Part shown: in pieces, positions 1 through 8,429 of the stretch | How the letters are laid out: each line of letters begins with the position of its first letter | Position numbering within the stretch: the first letter of the stretch is position 1 | From: Carboxylicivirga linearis | GTDB taxonomy: Bacteria; Bacteroidota; Bacteroidia; Bacteroidales; Marinilabiliaceae | Direction: 5' to 3' | NCBI RefSeq assembly: GCF_018271995.1 | Contig: NZ_JAGUCO010000029.1 | Span: 1-63,087, forward strand | Length of the DNA stretch: 63,087 nucleotides | Translations under genes and position numbers: made by a program | Notes under the pieces: model-generated | Seen by the model: only the letters and a program-made list of their open reading frames with translations | Databases searched by the model: none | Told to the model about the DNA's origin: nothing

Positions 1-260
1 TATTTCCATTCTATCTTTATATTTTTAATTAAAGTAGCAGCTGCATGAATAGATCCGGTATGTTGGATGCTAACTCCTCCAAATTGATTACTATCAACAA
101 TAGTTTCTAAATGAACGCTATGAACAAGCTTATTATCTTTAAGGTTAGGTCGGTTATTACCATTATCTGCACGAGCTATCAATCGGTTGTTTATAACTTC
201 AACAGTTATATCGCACTGATTTCGATAGTAGATATAAAAATACCCCTGTCAAATATCGAC
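1..260 (-). pseudogene. C-terminal scrap of a jelly-roll-like protein, no start codon
   Basis: On the minus strand one frame is open from about 260 to the window edge, and its last bases (TA at 2-1) could begin a stop codon just outside. It reads like the end of a secreted beta-sandwich protein: a stretch FGGVSIQHTGS is followed by NIKIEW, which resembles the last strands of laminin-G or DUF1080 (3-keto-disaccharide hydrolase) domains. It has no ATG, and a stop lies just upstream inside the terminator of the neighbouring permease, so the 5' part of the gene is missing. I infer a decayed remnant. The family assignment is weak. Confidence 0.35.
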
Positions 261-270
261 AAGGGTATTA
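236..270 (-). terminator. Rho-independent terminator of the purine permease operon
   Basis: Read on the minus strand, AATACCC and GGGTATT arms with a TGTC/GACA extension and a short loop are followed by a T run. The hairpin begins about 25 bases after the permease stop codon. Confidence 0.75.
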
Positions 271-293
271 TAATTTTTAAAAATATGGAATAT

Positions 294-1598
294 CTAATCA
301 ATGAAGAATTTGAATACAAAAAGTATCGCAAGCAAAATGGACACGATTGAAATATCCTTGAATTTCCCGGTTAATACTTTTAGGATCACGTATGCAAGCA
401 TTCCAAATACAATACCTTCAGCTATTGAATAAGTAAATGGCATCATAACAATTGCCAAAAATGCTGGAATAGCTTCAGTATAATCTGTTAGATCTATTTT
501 GGTTATTGGAGTAAACATCATCACACCAACAAGTATTAAAATGGCTGCTGTAGCTGCAGACGGTATCATTAAAAATAAAGGAGAAAAAAACAGTGCCAAT
601 AAAAATAATACACCAGTTGTTGCTGCCGTTAATCCTGTTCTACCTCCTTCGCTGACACCGGCTGCACTCTCAACATAGGTGGTAACGGTTGAAGTACCAA
701 GAATCGCACCTAAAGTTGTACCGATTGAGTCGGCAAATAAAGCCTGTTTAACACGCGGAATTTTACCGTCTTTATCAAGCATATTAGCCTTTGAAGTAAC
801 TCCAATAAGGGTACCTACAGTATCGAATAAATCAACAAACAGAAAAGTTAGCAGCACTAATGCCATATCTGTAGTGAAGATTTGTCCCCACTCAAATTTA
901 CCAAATATTGGTGATAATGAAGGTGGCGCTATTTCAAAAGAGCTTGGTAAATGGGTTACATCTAAAGGAATGCCTACTACTGTGCCAACAAAAATACCAA
1001 TTAGCAATGCACCTTTAACTTTGCGTGCCAATAAGGTTCCGGTTACAATTAAGGTAATTATTGCGACTAATGCCGAAGGGTTACTTTTTATATCAACAAT
1101 ATCTGCTAACCCAACTAAAGTAGCATCATTACCAACTACAATACCGGCATTTTTAAAACCAATTAAAGCAATAAATAAACCGATTCCGACTGAAATACCG
1201 TGTTTAATATTAATTGGGATAGCCTTTATTATTAGTTCACGAATATTAAAAGCCGTTAATAGAATAAATATGATTCCTTCTAAAAAGACTGCTGTTAATG
1301 CAAACTGCCAAGTGTGCCCCATTCCTAATACAACAGTGAATGCAAAGAATGCATTCAAACCCATACCTGGAGCTAAGGCAAAAGGTAACCGGGCTACAAA
1401 TGCCATAACTAAAGTGGCAACAGCCGCAGATAAAGCAGTGGCTGTAAATACTGCACCCTGATCCATTCCTGTAGCAGCTAATATGTCAGGATTTACGGCC
1501 AAAATATATGCCATAGTCATAAAGGTTGTAATACCTGCTATGACTTCAGTGCGTACATTTGTTTTGTTTTCTTTCAGGTTAAATAGTTTTTCTAACAT
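294..1598 (-). CDS. NCS2-type purine permease (AzgA/PbuG family)
   Basis: The 434-residue protein is built almost wholly of membrane segments and should import hypoxanthine, guanine or adenine across the inner membrane by proton symport. The N-terminus (TEVIAGITTFMTMAYILAVNP) and the APGMGLNAFFAF segment are hallmarks of the AzgA/PbuG branch, and DLFDTVGTLIGV in the second half is the matching repeat. Length is normal and the start is an ATG. It lies 18 bases downstream of the DUF5020 channel gene on the same strand and is followed by a terminator, so the two form an operon. Which purine it carries cannot be read from the sequence. Confidence 0.9.
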   Translation of the reverse strand: MLEKLFNLKENKTNVRTEVIAGITTFMTMAYILAVNPDILAATGMDQGAVFTATALSAAVATLVMAFVARLPFALAPGMGLNAFFAFTVVLGMGHTWQFALTAVFLEGIIFILLTAFNIRELIIKAIPINIKHGISVGIGLFIALIGFKNAGIVVGNDATLVGLADIVDIKSNPSALVAIITLIVTGTLLARKVKGALLIGIFVGTVVGIPLDVTHLPSSFEIAPPSLSPIFGKFEWGQIFTTDMALVLLTFLFVDLFDTVGTLIGVTSKANMLDKDGKIPRVKQALFADSIGTTLGAILGTSTVTTYVESAAGVSEGGRTGLTAATTGVLFLLALFFSPLFLMIPSAATAAILILVGVMMFTPITKIDLTDYTEAIPAFLAIVMMPFTYSIAEGIVFGMLAYVILKVLTGKFKDISIVSILLAILFVFKFFID

Positions 1599-1616
1599 GA
1601 TTTATACCTTAGATTA

Positions 1617-2321
1617 TTAAAATGTGTATTTAACAGCCAGTGTTGGGTTTACAACAAAACCTTCATCGGTAAAGTTGTTACTAATTTCAATTTCACTACC
1701 GACAGAAAAATTCGGACAAGCGTTATACCAGAATTGTGGTTCCGTTAGGAAGACGTATTCTCCACCGAAAGAATCCTGTCTCCAGAAATCTGCAAATCCT
1801 AGAAGAGAGAGTTTTCTCTCGAAGAAGTGCAAGTTCCAAACAGCTGTTATTTGAAATGAATTTTGGTTTTCAACATCAGTGTTGGTTGCTTTAGCATCTT
1901 TGATGTTTTTGTAGTTTGCTTGAATAGTTAGTATTTTAGAGAAATCAGCATTGTTAAAGGTGTATTGAGCACCTACTAACCACGCATTATTAATAGGAAA
2001 ACCAAAGTTTTCAGCAACAAATAGATTTCCTGAATTAAATTCAATACGCGGCTCAAGCTTTTGAGTCTCACTCCACTTTAAGCTTCTTGCTATCTCCCAA
2101 TAAGCTAATGAAACACCATTGTCTACTCCTCTGGTATCAGAGCTGTAATCCATATCAATAAAGAAGAAAGTGCTACCGTATTTATCAGGTTTGAACATTT
2201 CAACTGTTGTAGTAACTAATTTACGATCCTTTCCAAAATCGTAATGCATTTGAACATTTTGACCAAAACTCAGCACAGAACTTAATAATAGTACTGAAAC
2301 AAATAATGATTTAAATTTCAT
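1617..2321 (-). CDS. DUF5020 outer-membrane channel, Tsx-like
   Basis: The 234-residue protein has a clear signal peptide (MKFKSLFVSVLLLSSVLSFG) followed by a beta-barrel pattern ending in VNPTLAVKYTF, with a terminal aromatic residue as in outer-membrane proteins. YDFG near the start and MFKPDKYGSTFFFIDMDY are typical of DUF5020, a Bacteroidota family related to the nucleoside channel Tsx. I chose the ATG at 2321 because it begins the signal peptide; an in-frame TTG lies three codons earlier. It precedes a purine permease by 18 bases, so it probably passes nucleosides or bases through the outer membrane for that transporter. The substrate is inferred from context. Confidence 0.8.
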   Translation of the reverse strand: MKFKSLFVSVLLLSSVLSFGQNVQMHYDFGKDRKLVTTTVEMFKPDKYGSTFFFIDMDYSSDTRGVDNGVSLAYWEIARSLKWSETQKLEPRIEFNSGNLFVAENFGFPINNAWLVGAQYTFNNADFSKILTIQANYKNIKDAKATNTDVENQNSFQITAVWNLHFFERKLSLLGFADFWRQDSFGGEYVFLTEPQFWYNACPNFSVGSEIEISNNFTDEGFVVNPTLAVKYTF

Positions 2322-2379
2322 GAATGACAATTCTAGGTTAATAAATAATATATGTTTTCCCTTTTATATACATTTTAAT

Positions 2380-3396
2380 TTATTCAATATCATACTTTAA
2401 GAATCTATCTGCATTTTTTGACCCATCGCGTTTTTTGATTATTCCTAGAAGTATCGATTTATACCATTTTATACTTTTTTTATATTGAGTAATAGATGAT
2501 TTATTGAAGTCAATACCTAATTCTGATTCTGTATTGGGAGATAAGTAAGTGTAAACACTATCAATTAAATAGGCATCTTTGTTCTTTTCCATGTAGGAAA
2601 AGTCAATACGATTAGCAAGTAATTTTATGTTTTTTTGATGACAAGTGTTTTTTATTTCATCCAGAATATTGTTGTATTTATCCTTAAGATTTAATGGCAA
2701 TAGTTTTTTATATTTTCCACCAATATCCATAATTGGTCTTACCTGTATGGTGTCAAATTGATATAGAGTGGCAAATTCTTTAAAACTATATAGATCTTCA
2801 ATATTATCTTCGTTTACTGTATAATTAATTCTTATTTGTGGTTTTGAAGCTCCTAATTCATTTTTGTACTTCGAAAACTTGGCCAATAATTCAACGAACT
2901 TTTCAAAATGACCATTAACCATAAATTTTTCATAATTAGGTTTTGCAAGTCCATGAGCTGACAAAATAATTTCATCCATTTCAAGTTCAATCATTTCTTT
3001 AATATGACTATCTCTAAGAAGAAGTCCATTCGTAACAATTGAAATGTTAGGAATTTTATATTGTTTGGCAAGTCTTATTGCCTGCATGAAATCTCTATTA
3101 ATTGTTGGTTCAGCACCGCACCCTAGTACCAATTGAAAAGCTTTAGGGTAAAATATTTTAGCAATCTGATTCAACTGTTCTGTATTCAGTTGGCCCTTCA
3201 AAGATTTTCTTTTTTCTGAATCACTGAAATAGCACATTTGACAAAATAGATTACATGAAAGCGCTGGATCAATGCGTAAAGATAAATGGCGGAAACCTAA
3301 TATTGAAGATGCGATTAATCCTATAGCCTTTACTCTTGTGCTTTTGATGGATTTATATAATTTAAGAATGTTATAAAAATTATAATAAGATTTCAT
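2380..3396 (-). CDS. Radical SAM enzyme of unknown substrate
   Basis: The 338-residue protein carries the CX3CX2C iron-sulfur motif of radical SAM enzymes at C48, C52 and C55 (CNLFCQMC), followed by a glycine-rich SAM-binding stretch (LGCGAEPTINRDF) in the position of the usual GGEP motif. A later segment, ISIVTNGLLL, is the common strand after it. The C-terminal third has no cysteine cluster, so there is no SPASM or twitch domain with extra iron-sulfur centres. About 40 basic and hydrophobic residues precede the core and may touch the membrane. It lies 58 bases upstream of the DUF5020 gene on the same strand, but nothing links the functions. The reaction cannot be named. Confidence 0.8.
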   Translation of the reverse strand: MKSYYNFYNILKLYKSIKSTRVKAIGLIASSILGFRHLSLRIDPALSCNLFCQMCYFSDSEKRKSLKGQLNTEQLNQIAKIFYPKAFQLVLGCGAEPTINRDFMQAIRLAKQYKIPNISIVTNGLLLRDSHIKEMIELEMDEIILSAHGLAKPNYEKFMVNGHFEKFVELLAKFSKYKNELGASKPQIRINYTVNEDNIEDLYSFKEFATLYQFDTIQVRPIMDIGGKYKKLLPLNLKDKYNNILDEIKNTCHQKNIKLLANRIDFSYMEKNKDAYLIDSVYTYLSPNTESELGIDFNKSSITQYKKSIKWYKSILLGIIKKRDGSKNADRFLKYDIE

Positions 3397-3498
3397 CTGC
3401 TATCTACTAATTTATATAATGGATTTGTTCGACGTCAAAAGTAAACTTTATCAATAAGTTTTAATCAAACTGTCTACAAAATTAATTAAATTGTTCTG

Positions 3499-3530
3499 TT
3501 TGCTTTTGTTTAGTCCAAATTCTATATTTG
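3499..3530 (+). promoter_or_regulatory. Bacteroidota-type promoter of ileS
   Basis: TTTG at 3499-3502 is followed after exactly 20 bases by TATATTTG at 3523-3530, an excellent match to the -33/-7 consensus of the phylum. The predicted transcript would start near 3537, about 30 bases before the ileS ATG. Confidence 0.7.
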
Positions 3531-3567
3531 TAAACTTTTTAAAATTAGGGTAAACTATAAGGTATAA

Positions 3568-6500
3568 ATGAGCGCAAAATTTACCGAATATAAGGGATTA
3601 GATCTTTCACAGGTGAATAAGGATGTCCTTAAAACCTGGGAGGAGAATGGAGCTTTCGAAAAGAGTATCACAACCAGAGAAGGAAAACCAACATTTGTAT
3701 TTTATGAGGGGCCACCTTCTGCAAATGGAATGCCTGGTATTCATCACGTTATGGCTCGTGCAATTAAGGATATCTTTTGTCGCTTTAAAACTCAGCAAGG
3801 TTTTTTAGTTAAAAGAAAAGCAGGATGGGATACACATGGTTTACCAGTTGAATTAGGTGTTGAGAAATCATTAGGTATTACCAAAGAAGATATTGGTAAG
3901 AGTATTTCTGTTGCAGAATATAACGATGCATGTCGCAAAGATGTAATGAAATATACCGATCTGTGGGAAGATTTAACTCAGAAGATGGGATATTGGGTGG
4001 ATATGAATGATCCTTACATTACTTACGATAACCGTTACATTGAAACCTTATGGTGGTTGTTAAAAGAGATGTACAAAAAAGGATTGTTGTATAAAGGATA
4101 TACCATTCAACCCTATTCTCCTGCTGCCGGAACGGGTTTAAGTACACATGAGCTAAATCAACCTGGCTGTTATCGTGATGTAAAAGATACAACTTGTACG
4201 GCTCAATTTTCAGTAGTGCGTAATGCTGAATCAGAGAAGTTATACGATGGTGATGAAGATCTTTATTTCCTTGCCTGGACAACTACTCCCTGGACTTTGC
4301 CATCTAACACTGCGTTGGCAGTTGGTCCGAAAATTAATTACGTAAAAGTTAAAACTTACAATCCATATACTGGTAAGCCTGTTTCAGTTATTGTAGCAAA
4401 AGATTTATCAGCTAGTTATTTCAATCCCAAAAATGCTGAACTTGATTTTGATGCTTATCAGGAAGGAGATAAAAAGATACCTTTCAAAATAGTTGCAGAT
4501 TATGTCGGTACAGATTTGGAAGGAATGCGATACGAGCAGTTAATTCCTTGGATCAAGCCTGATGGAGATGCTTTTCGTGTTATTTTAGGTGATTATGTAA
4601 CTACCGAAGATGGTACTGGTATTGTTCATATTGCACCTACCTTTGGAGCAGATGATGACCGTGTAGCAAAAGTGGCAGGTATTGCCCCTTTAATCCTAAT
4701 AAGTAAGGACGGAAAGCAACAACCAATGGTTGATAAGACTGGAAAATTCTTTACTATTGAGGATTTGGATGACCAATTTGTAGAAGGTTTTGTTGATACA
4801 GAATTATATAAGGAGTTTGCTGGTCGTTTTGTAAAGAATGCCTATGATTCTTCATTAACAGAGAAAGATCCAACTTTAGATGTAGATATCTCTGTGATGT
4901 TGAAAAAAGAGAATAAAGCTTTTAAAGTAGAGAAACATACTCATAATTACCCTCACTGTTGGCGTACAGATAAGCCAGTATTATATTATCCTTTGGATAG
5001 CTGGTTTGTTAAAACTACTGCTGTGCGCGAGCGTATGATGGAATTAAATAATACAATCAACTGGAAACCTGGCTCTACCGGAACTGGTCGTTTTGGTAAG
5101 TGGTTAGAGAATTTGGTTGATTGGAATTTAAGTCGATCACGTTATTGGGGAACTCCACTTCCTATTTGGAGAACAGAAGATGGTACAGAAGAAAAATGTA
5201 TTGGTTCGGTAGAGGAGTTGATGTCGGAAATCAACAAGGCTGTTGAGGCAGGCTTAATGAAAGAAAATCCATTTAAGGATTTTGAGGTTGGAAACAACGA
5301 TAAAGCAAATTACGATAAGATTGATCTTCATCGTCCATACGTGGATGATATGGTATTTGTGTCTGAGAGTGGTCAACCCATGTATCGCGAAGCTGATTTG
5401 ATTGATGTTTGGTTCGATTCAGGAGCAATGCCATATGCACAAATGCATTATCCATTCGAAAATAAAGAAGGTTTTGACCAAATTTATCCAGCCGATTTTA
5501 TTGCTGAAGGTGTTGACCAAACTCGAGGATGGTTCTTTACATTGCATGCAATAGCTACCATGATGTTCGATTCTGTTGCCTTTAAGAATATCATTTCAAA
5601 CGGATTGGTATTGGATAAGAAAGGTAATAAGATGTCAAAACGCTTGGGTAACGGTGTTGATCCATTCGAAGTGATTGAGAAATACGGATCAGATCCATTA
5701 CGCTGGTATATGATTACCAATGCTCAGCCATGGGATAATCTTAAATTTGATATTTCGGGTGTTGACGAAGTGAAACGAAAATTCTTCGGAACACTATATA
5801 ATACTTATTCATTCTTTGCCTTATATGCCAATATTGACGGCTTTACAGGTCAGGAGGCTCAAGTACCAATCGAGAAAAGATCAGAAATTGATCGATGGAT
5901 CATTTCTTTGTTGAACTCCTTGGTGAAAGAAGTTACAGAAAGCTACGAAAGCTACGAACCAACACGAGCAGGTCGTGCAATTCAAAACTTTGTAATGGAG
6001 AATTTGAGTAACTGGTATGTGCGTTTAAATCGTAAGCGTTTCTGGGGTGGTGAATTTGATGAAGACAAATTAGCAGCTTATCAAACATTGTATACTTGTT
6101 TGGAAACCGTATCCTTGCTTTCAGCTCCGATTGCACCTTTCTTTACTGATCGATTATTTAATGATTTAAATAAGATGTCCGGTCGATATGAGGATGTGTC
6201 TGTTCATTTGGCTCAATTTCCATCCTACGATGAATCATTGATAGATTCAAGTTTGGAAGAAAGACAACAGTATGCTCAGGATATATCTTCGTTGGTATTA
6301 GGATTGCGCCGCAAAGTGAACCTAAAAGTGCGTCAACCATTAAATAAGATCATGATTCCAATTTTGGATGATACATTTGAACATCAGTTGGAAGCGATCA
6401 AATCATTGGTATTGACAGAGGTCAATGTTAAAGAAATGGAATTTCTGAAAGATGCTTCTGGAGTACTGGTTAAAAAGATCAAACCGAATTTTAAAACGCT

Positions 6501-6999
6501 TGGTCCTAAGTATGGTAAGATGATGAAAGCAATTTCAGGAGCAATTAATGCCTTAGGTCAGGAAGAAATTGCTATCTTCGAGAAAGAGGAACAATATTCT
6601 CTTGAATTGGAAGGACAAAAAGTTGTACTTTCATTAGAAGACGTTGAAATAATGTCGGAAGATATTCCGGGTTGGTTAGTTGCCAATGAAGGTAAATTAA
6701 CCGTGGCTTTGGATATTGAAGTTACAGAAGAGTTGCGAGAAGAAGGAATTGCACGTGAATTTGTTAATCGAATTCAGAATTTGCGTAAAGATTCAGGACT
6801 TGATGTAACTGATAAAATCAAATTGTCAATACAAAAGAATGACTCTCTGAATAAGGCCGTTGAAAAACATGCTGATTATATTGGGGCTCAAACTTTGGCA
6901 ATAGAAGTAAAATTAGTAGATAAATGTAACGATAGTACTGCGGTTACCGTAGATATCGATGATGAAATAAGCACCTTAATGCAAATTGTTAAGGCATAG
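3568..6999 (+). CDS. ileS: Isoleucine--tRNA ligase, long (type 2) form
   Basis: The 1143-residue cytoplasmic enzyme charges tRNA-Ile with isoleucine. The class I signature sits at residues 49-60 (PPSANGMPGIHH, the HIGH equivalent) and KMSKR at about 688-692. Between them is a long editing (CP1) region, including the TWTLPSNTALAV-like segment (TPWTLPSNTALAVG). The anticodon-binding part contains SNWYVRLNRKRFW. The C-terminus is long and has no zinc-ribbon cysteines, which together with the length marks the eukaryote-like type 2 enzyme; some members of that type are naturally insensitive to mupirocin. The ATG lies about 30 bases after a good promoter. dksA and lspA follow. Confidence 0.97.
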   Translation: MSAKFTEYKGLDLSQVNKDVLKTWEENGAFEKSITTREGKPTFVFYEGPPSANGMPGIHHVMARAIKDIFCRFKTQQGFLVKRKAGWDTHGLPVELGVEKSLGITKEDIGKSISVAEYNDACRKDVMKYTDLWEDLTQKMGYWVDMNDPYITYDNRYIETLWWLLKEMYKKGLLYKGYTIQPYSPAAGTGLSTHELNQPGCYRDVKDTTCTAQFSVVRNAESEKLYDGDEDLYFLAWTTTPWTLPSNTALAVGPKINYVKVKTYNPYTGKPVSVIVAKDLSASYFNPKNAELDFDAYQEGDKKIPFKIVADYVGTDLEGMRYEQLIPWIKPDGDAFRVILGDYVTTEDGTGIVHIAPTFGADDDRVAKVAGIAPLILISKDGKQQPMVDKTGKFFTIEDLDDQFVEGFVDTELYKEFAGRFVKNAYDSSLTEKDPTLDVDISVMLKKENKAFKVEKHTHNYPHCWRTDKPVLYYPLDSWFVKTTAVRERMMELNNTINWKPGSTGTGRFGKWLENLVDWNLSRSRYWGTPLPIWRTEDGTEEKCIGSVEELMSEINKAVEAGLMKENPFKDFEVGNNDKANYDKIDLHRPYVDDMVFVSESGQPMYREADLIDVWFDSGAMPYAQMHYPFENKEGFDQIYPADFIAEGVDQTRGWFFTLHAIATMMFDSVAFKNIISNGLVLDKKGNKMSKRLGNGVDPFEVIEKYGSDPLRWYMITNAQPWDNLKFDISGVDEVKRKFFGTLYNTYSFFALYANIDGFTGQEAQVPIEKRSEIDRWIISLLNSLVKEVTESYESYEPTRAGRAIQNFVMENLSNWYVRLNRKRFWGGEFDEDKLAAYQTLYTCLETVSLLSAPIAPFFTDRLFNDLNKMSGRYEDVSVHLAQFPSYDESLIDSSLEERQQYAQDISSLVLGLRRKVNLKVRQPLNKIMIPILDDTFEHQLEAIKSLVLTEVNVKEMEFLKDASGVLVKKIKPNFKTLGPKYGKMMKAISGAINALGQEEIAIFEKEEQYSLELEGQKVVLSLEDVEIMSEDIPGWLVANEGKLTVALDIEVTEELREEGIAREFVNRIQNLRKDSGLDVTDKIKLSIQKNDSLNKAVEKHADYIGAQTLAIEVKLVDKCNDSTAVTVDIDDEISTLMQIVKA

Positions 7000-7032
7000 C
7001 TTAAAATTTGTGTTATACTTAAATAAGTCCGT

Positions 7033-7410
7033 ATGGCTGATAGAACCCGTTACTCTGATGAAGAACTTCAGGAATTTAAAGAAATTATCCTGAAGAAGCT
7101 TGATAAGGCCAAGAAAGATTATGAATTGCTGAGGCATACAATTACCCATGAAGATGGTAATGACACTCAGGATACTTCTCCAACATTTAAAGTATTGGAA
7201 GAAGGAGCCGCAGTGCTTTCCAAAGAAGAAGCAGGTAAATTGGCTCAGCGCCAGCAAAAATTTATCCAACATTTGCAGGCTGCCTTGGTTCGCATCGAGA
7301 ACAAAACTTACGGTGTTTGTAGGGTTACAGGTAAACTGATTCCGGCAGAGCGTCTCAGAGCTGTTCCTCACGCTACACTAAGTGTTGAAGCTAAACAAAA
7401 CCAAAAGTAA
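7033..7410 (+). CDS. DksA/TraR-family RNA polymerase-binding regulator without zinc cysteines
   Basis: The 125-residue protein belongs to the DksA/TraR family, which binds the secondary channel of RNA polymerase and tunes stringent-response promoters with ppGpp. The first two thirds form a coiled-coil with DGNDTQDTSP near the tip. The C-terminal globular part reads YGVCRVTGKLIPAERLRAVPHATLS. That is the usual zinc-finger region, but only one cysteine (C96) remains of the four in E. coli DksA, so it should fold without zinc. This state is common in Bacteroidota homologues. It starts 33 bases after ileS with no terminator between, suggesting co-transcription. Confidence 0.9.
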   Translation: MADRTRYSDEELQEFKEIILKKLDKAKKDYELLRHTITHEDGNDTQDTSPTFKVLEEGAAVLSKEEAGKLAQRQQKFIQHLQAALVRIENKTYGVCRVTGKLIPAERLRAVPHATLSVEAKQNQK

Positions 7411-7420
7411 TTTGGTGATG

Positions 7421-7524
7421 AAAGCAGGCTTGTTGCCTAAATAAAATAACTAAGTGACTAATTGACTCTATGCAGTTAGTCACTTCTTAATTTATAAAAG
7501 TAGGTTTGTAACCTAAATAACAAC
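7421..7524 (+). repeat. Two hairpin-forming direct repeats flanking a 10-bp stem
   Basis: Copy A at 7421-7450 and copy B at 7496-7524 share AAAG-n-AGG-n-TTG..CCTAAATAA. Each can fold a 4-bp hairpin: AGGC/GCCT in A and AGGT/ACCT in B, so the C-G pair of one is a T-A pair in the other. Between them AAGTGACTAA (7452-7461) pairs perfectly with TTAGTCACTT (7476-7485). The central stem may terminate dksA transcripts, although its T run is poor. The whole array sits just before lspA. Confidence 0.6.
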
Positions 7525-7531
7525 GCAAGTT

Positions 7532-8140
7532 ATGACTGTTTTAAAGAAGTCTTTCTTAATAATCTTTGCTGTGCTTTTGATTGATCAAATTGTTAAAATC
7601 TGGATCAAAACAAACATGATGCTAGGCGATGAAATTCCTGTCTTAGGTGATTGGTTTATTATTCATTTTGTTGAAAACAACGGAATGGCCTTCGGCATGC
7701 AGTTGGCTGGTAAATTCGGAAAGGTATTTCTAAGCGTTTTTCGTATTATAGCTGTAGTAGGTATAGGTTGGTATTTAGTTAATCTTACAAAAAAGGGGGC
7801 TCCTAAAGGATTAGTTTATAGTGTAGCTTTAGTGCTTGCCGGTGCATTTGGCAATATTATAGATAGTGCATTCTATGGAGTTATTTTTGATCATAGTTAT
7901 GGACAGATTGCTACCTTGTTTCCAGCAGAAGGAGGATATTCAAGTTTTCTGCATGGGAAGGTAGTTGATATGCTATATTTTCCTTTGCTAGAAGGTCGTT
8001 ATCCCGATTGGTTTCCGATGGTGGGTGGTAACACTTTTATTTTCTTCAGACCCGTTTTTAATATTGCAGATTCGTCCATAACTATAGGTATTTTCTTAAT
8101 CCTTATATTTCAGAAGCGTTTCTTTAAGGAAGAAAAATAA
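7532..8140 (+). CDS. lspA: Lipoprotein signal peptidase (signal peptidase II)
   Basis: The 202-residue inner-membrane aspartic protease cleaves prolipoproteins before the lipidated cysteine. Four hydrophobic segments are visible. The catalytic aspartates are D111 (in GNIIDSAFYG) and D180 (in FNIADSSITIG), and the conserved ENNGMAFGM loop lies near residue 48. At 202 residues it is longer than the E. coli enzyme because of an extra loop (about 120-165, LFPAEGGYSSF...), as in many Bacteroidota. ileS-dksA-lspA form one cluster, and ileS and lspA are also neighbours in E. coli. Many lipoprotein substrates are encoded in this same window. Confidence 0.95.
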   Translation: MTVLKKSFLIIFAVLLIDQIVKIWIKTNMMLGDEIPVLGDWFIIHFVENNGMAFGMQLAGKFGKVFLSVFRIIAVVGIGWYLVNLTKKGAPKGLVYSVALVLAGAFGNIIDSAFYGVIFDHSYGQIATLFPAEGGYSSFLHGKVVDMLYFPLLEGRYPDWFPMVGGNTFIFFRPVFNIADSSITIGIFLILIFQKRFFKEEK

Positions 8141-8259
8141 GAAGTGCTTTATCATACCAAAAATTATCAATAACTCGACATTTGATTTGTAATGATCTGT
8201 ATTTGAGTGGGGTGAGAAGAGCGTGCGGTCGTTCTGTTAAAAAATGTTACATTTCAAAG

Positions 8260-8288
8260 TTTTATTCTTCTTATTATTTCTAACTTTG
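8260..8288 (+). promoter_or_regulatory. Probable promoter of the exopolysaccharide operon
   Basis: TAACTTTG at 8281-8288 matches the -7 element TAnnTTTG exactly. The upstream element is poor: a T-rich TTTT ends 17 bases before it. The transcript would begin near 8295, leaving a leader of about 160 bases. The 313-base gap between lspA and the first EPS gene otherwise holds only the leader signals listed separately. Confidence 0.5.
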
Positions 8289-8348
8289 TGCCGCTAAAAA
8301 TTACTGTTTAAGCCAATAATAACGGTATTTATACGTTAGCAGTTAAGT

Positions 8349-8367
8349 GCATAAACCATTGTTATGC
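8349..8367 (+). other. Leader hairpin before the EPS operon
   Basis: GCATAA and TTATGC form a 6-bp stem around a 7-base loop in the predicted leader RNA. About 25 bases upstream, TGTTTAAGCCA at 8314-8324 resembles part of the enteric JUMPstart sequence. Confidence 0.35.
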
Positions 8368-8418
8368 CAGAATAATTGTCTTGATTCATTTCATTCAAAC
8401 ATGAAGTGTGGTTGAGAA

Positions 8419-8429
8419 AGCGGTAGCGT
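8419..8429 (+). promoter_or_regulatory. ops-like (JUMPstart core) element in the EPS leader
   Basis: AGCGGTAGCGT at 8419-8429 differs by one base from the enteric ops core GGCGGTAGCGT, the site where the NusG paralogue RfaH is recruited to paused RNA polymerase. It lies 25 bases upstream of the first gene of a long polysaccharide operon, on the coding strand, just where such an element would act. In AT-rich DNA a chance match of this quality in this place is unlikely, but no NusG paralogue is encoded in the window. Confidence 0.5.

Noticed and set aside
111-350. A 79-codon plus-strand frame at the left edge
   Set aside because: It runs antisense to the gene scrap, through the permease terminator and into the permease gene; nothing supports expression.
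679-1461. A 260-codon frame antisense to the purine permease
   Set aside because: It mirrors the membrane-segment codons of the real gene, as long antisense frames often do, and resembles no known protein.
3427-3441. Shared string GTTCGACGT at 3427 and near the right edge
   Set aside because: Only nine bases match and the surroundings differ, so chance is enough to explain it.
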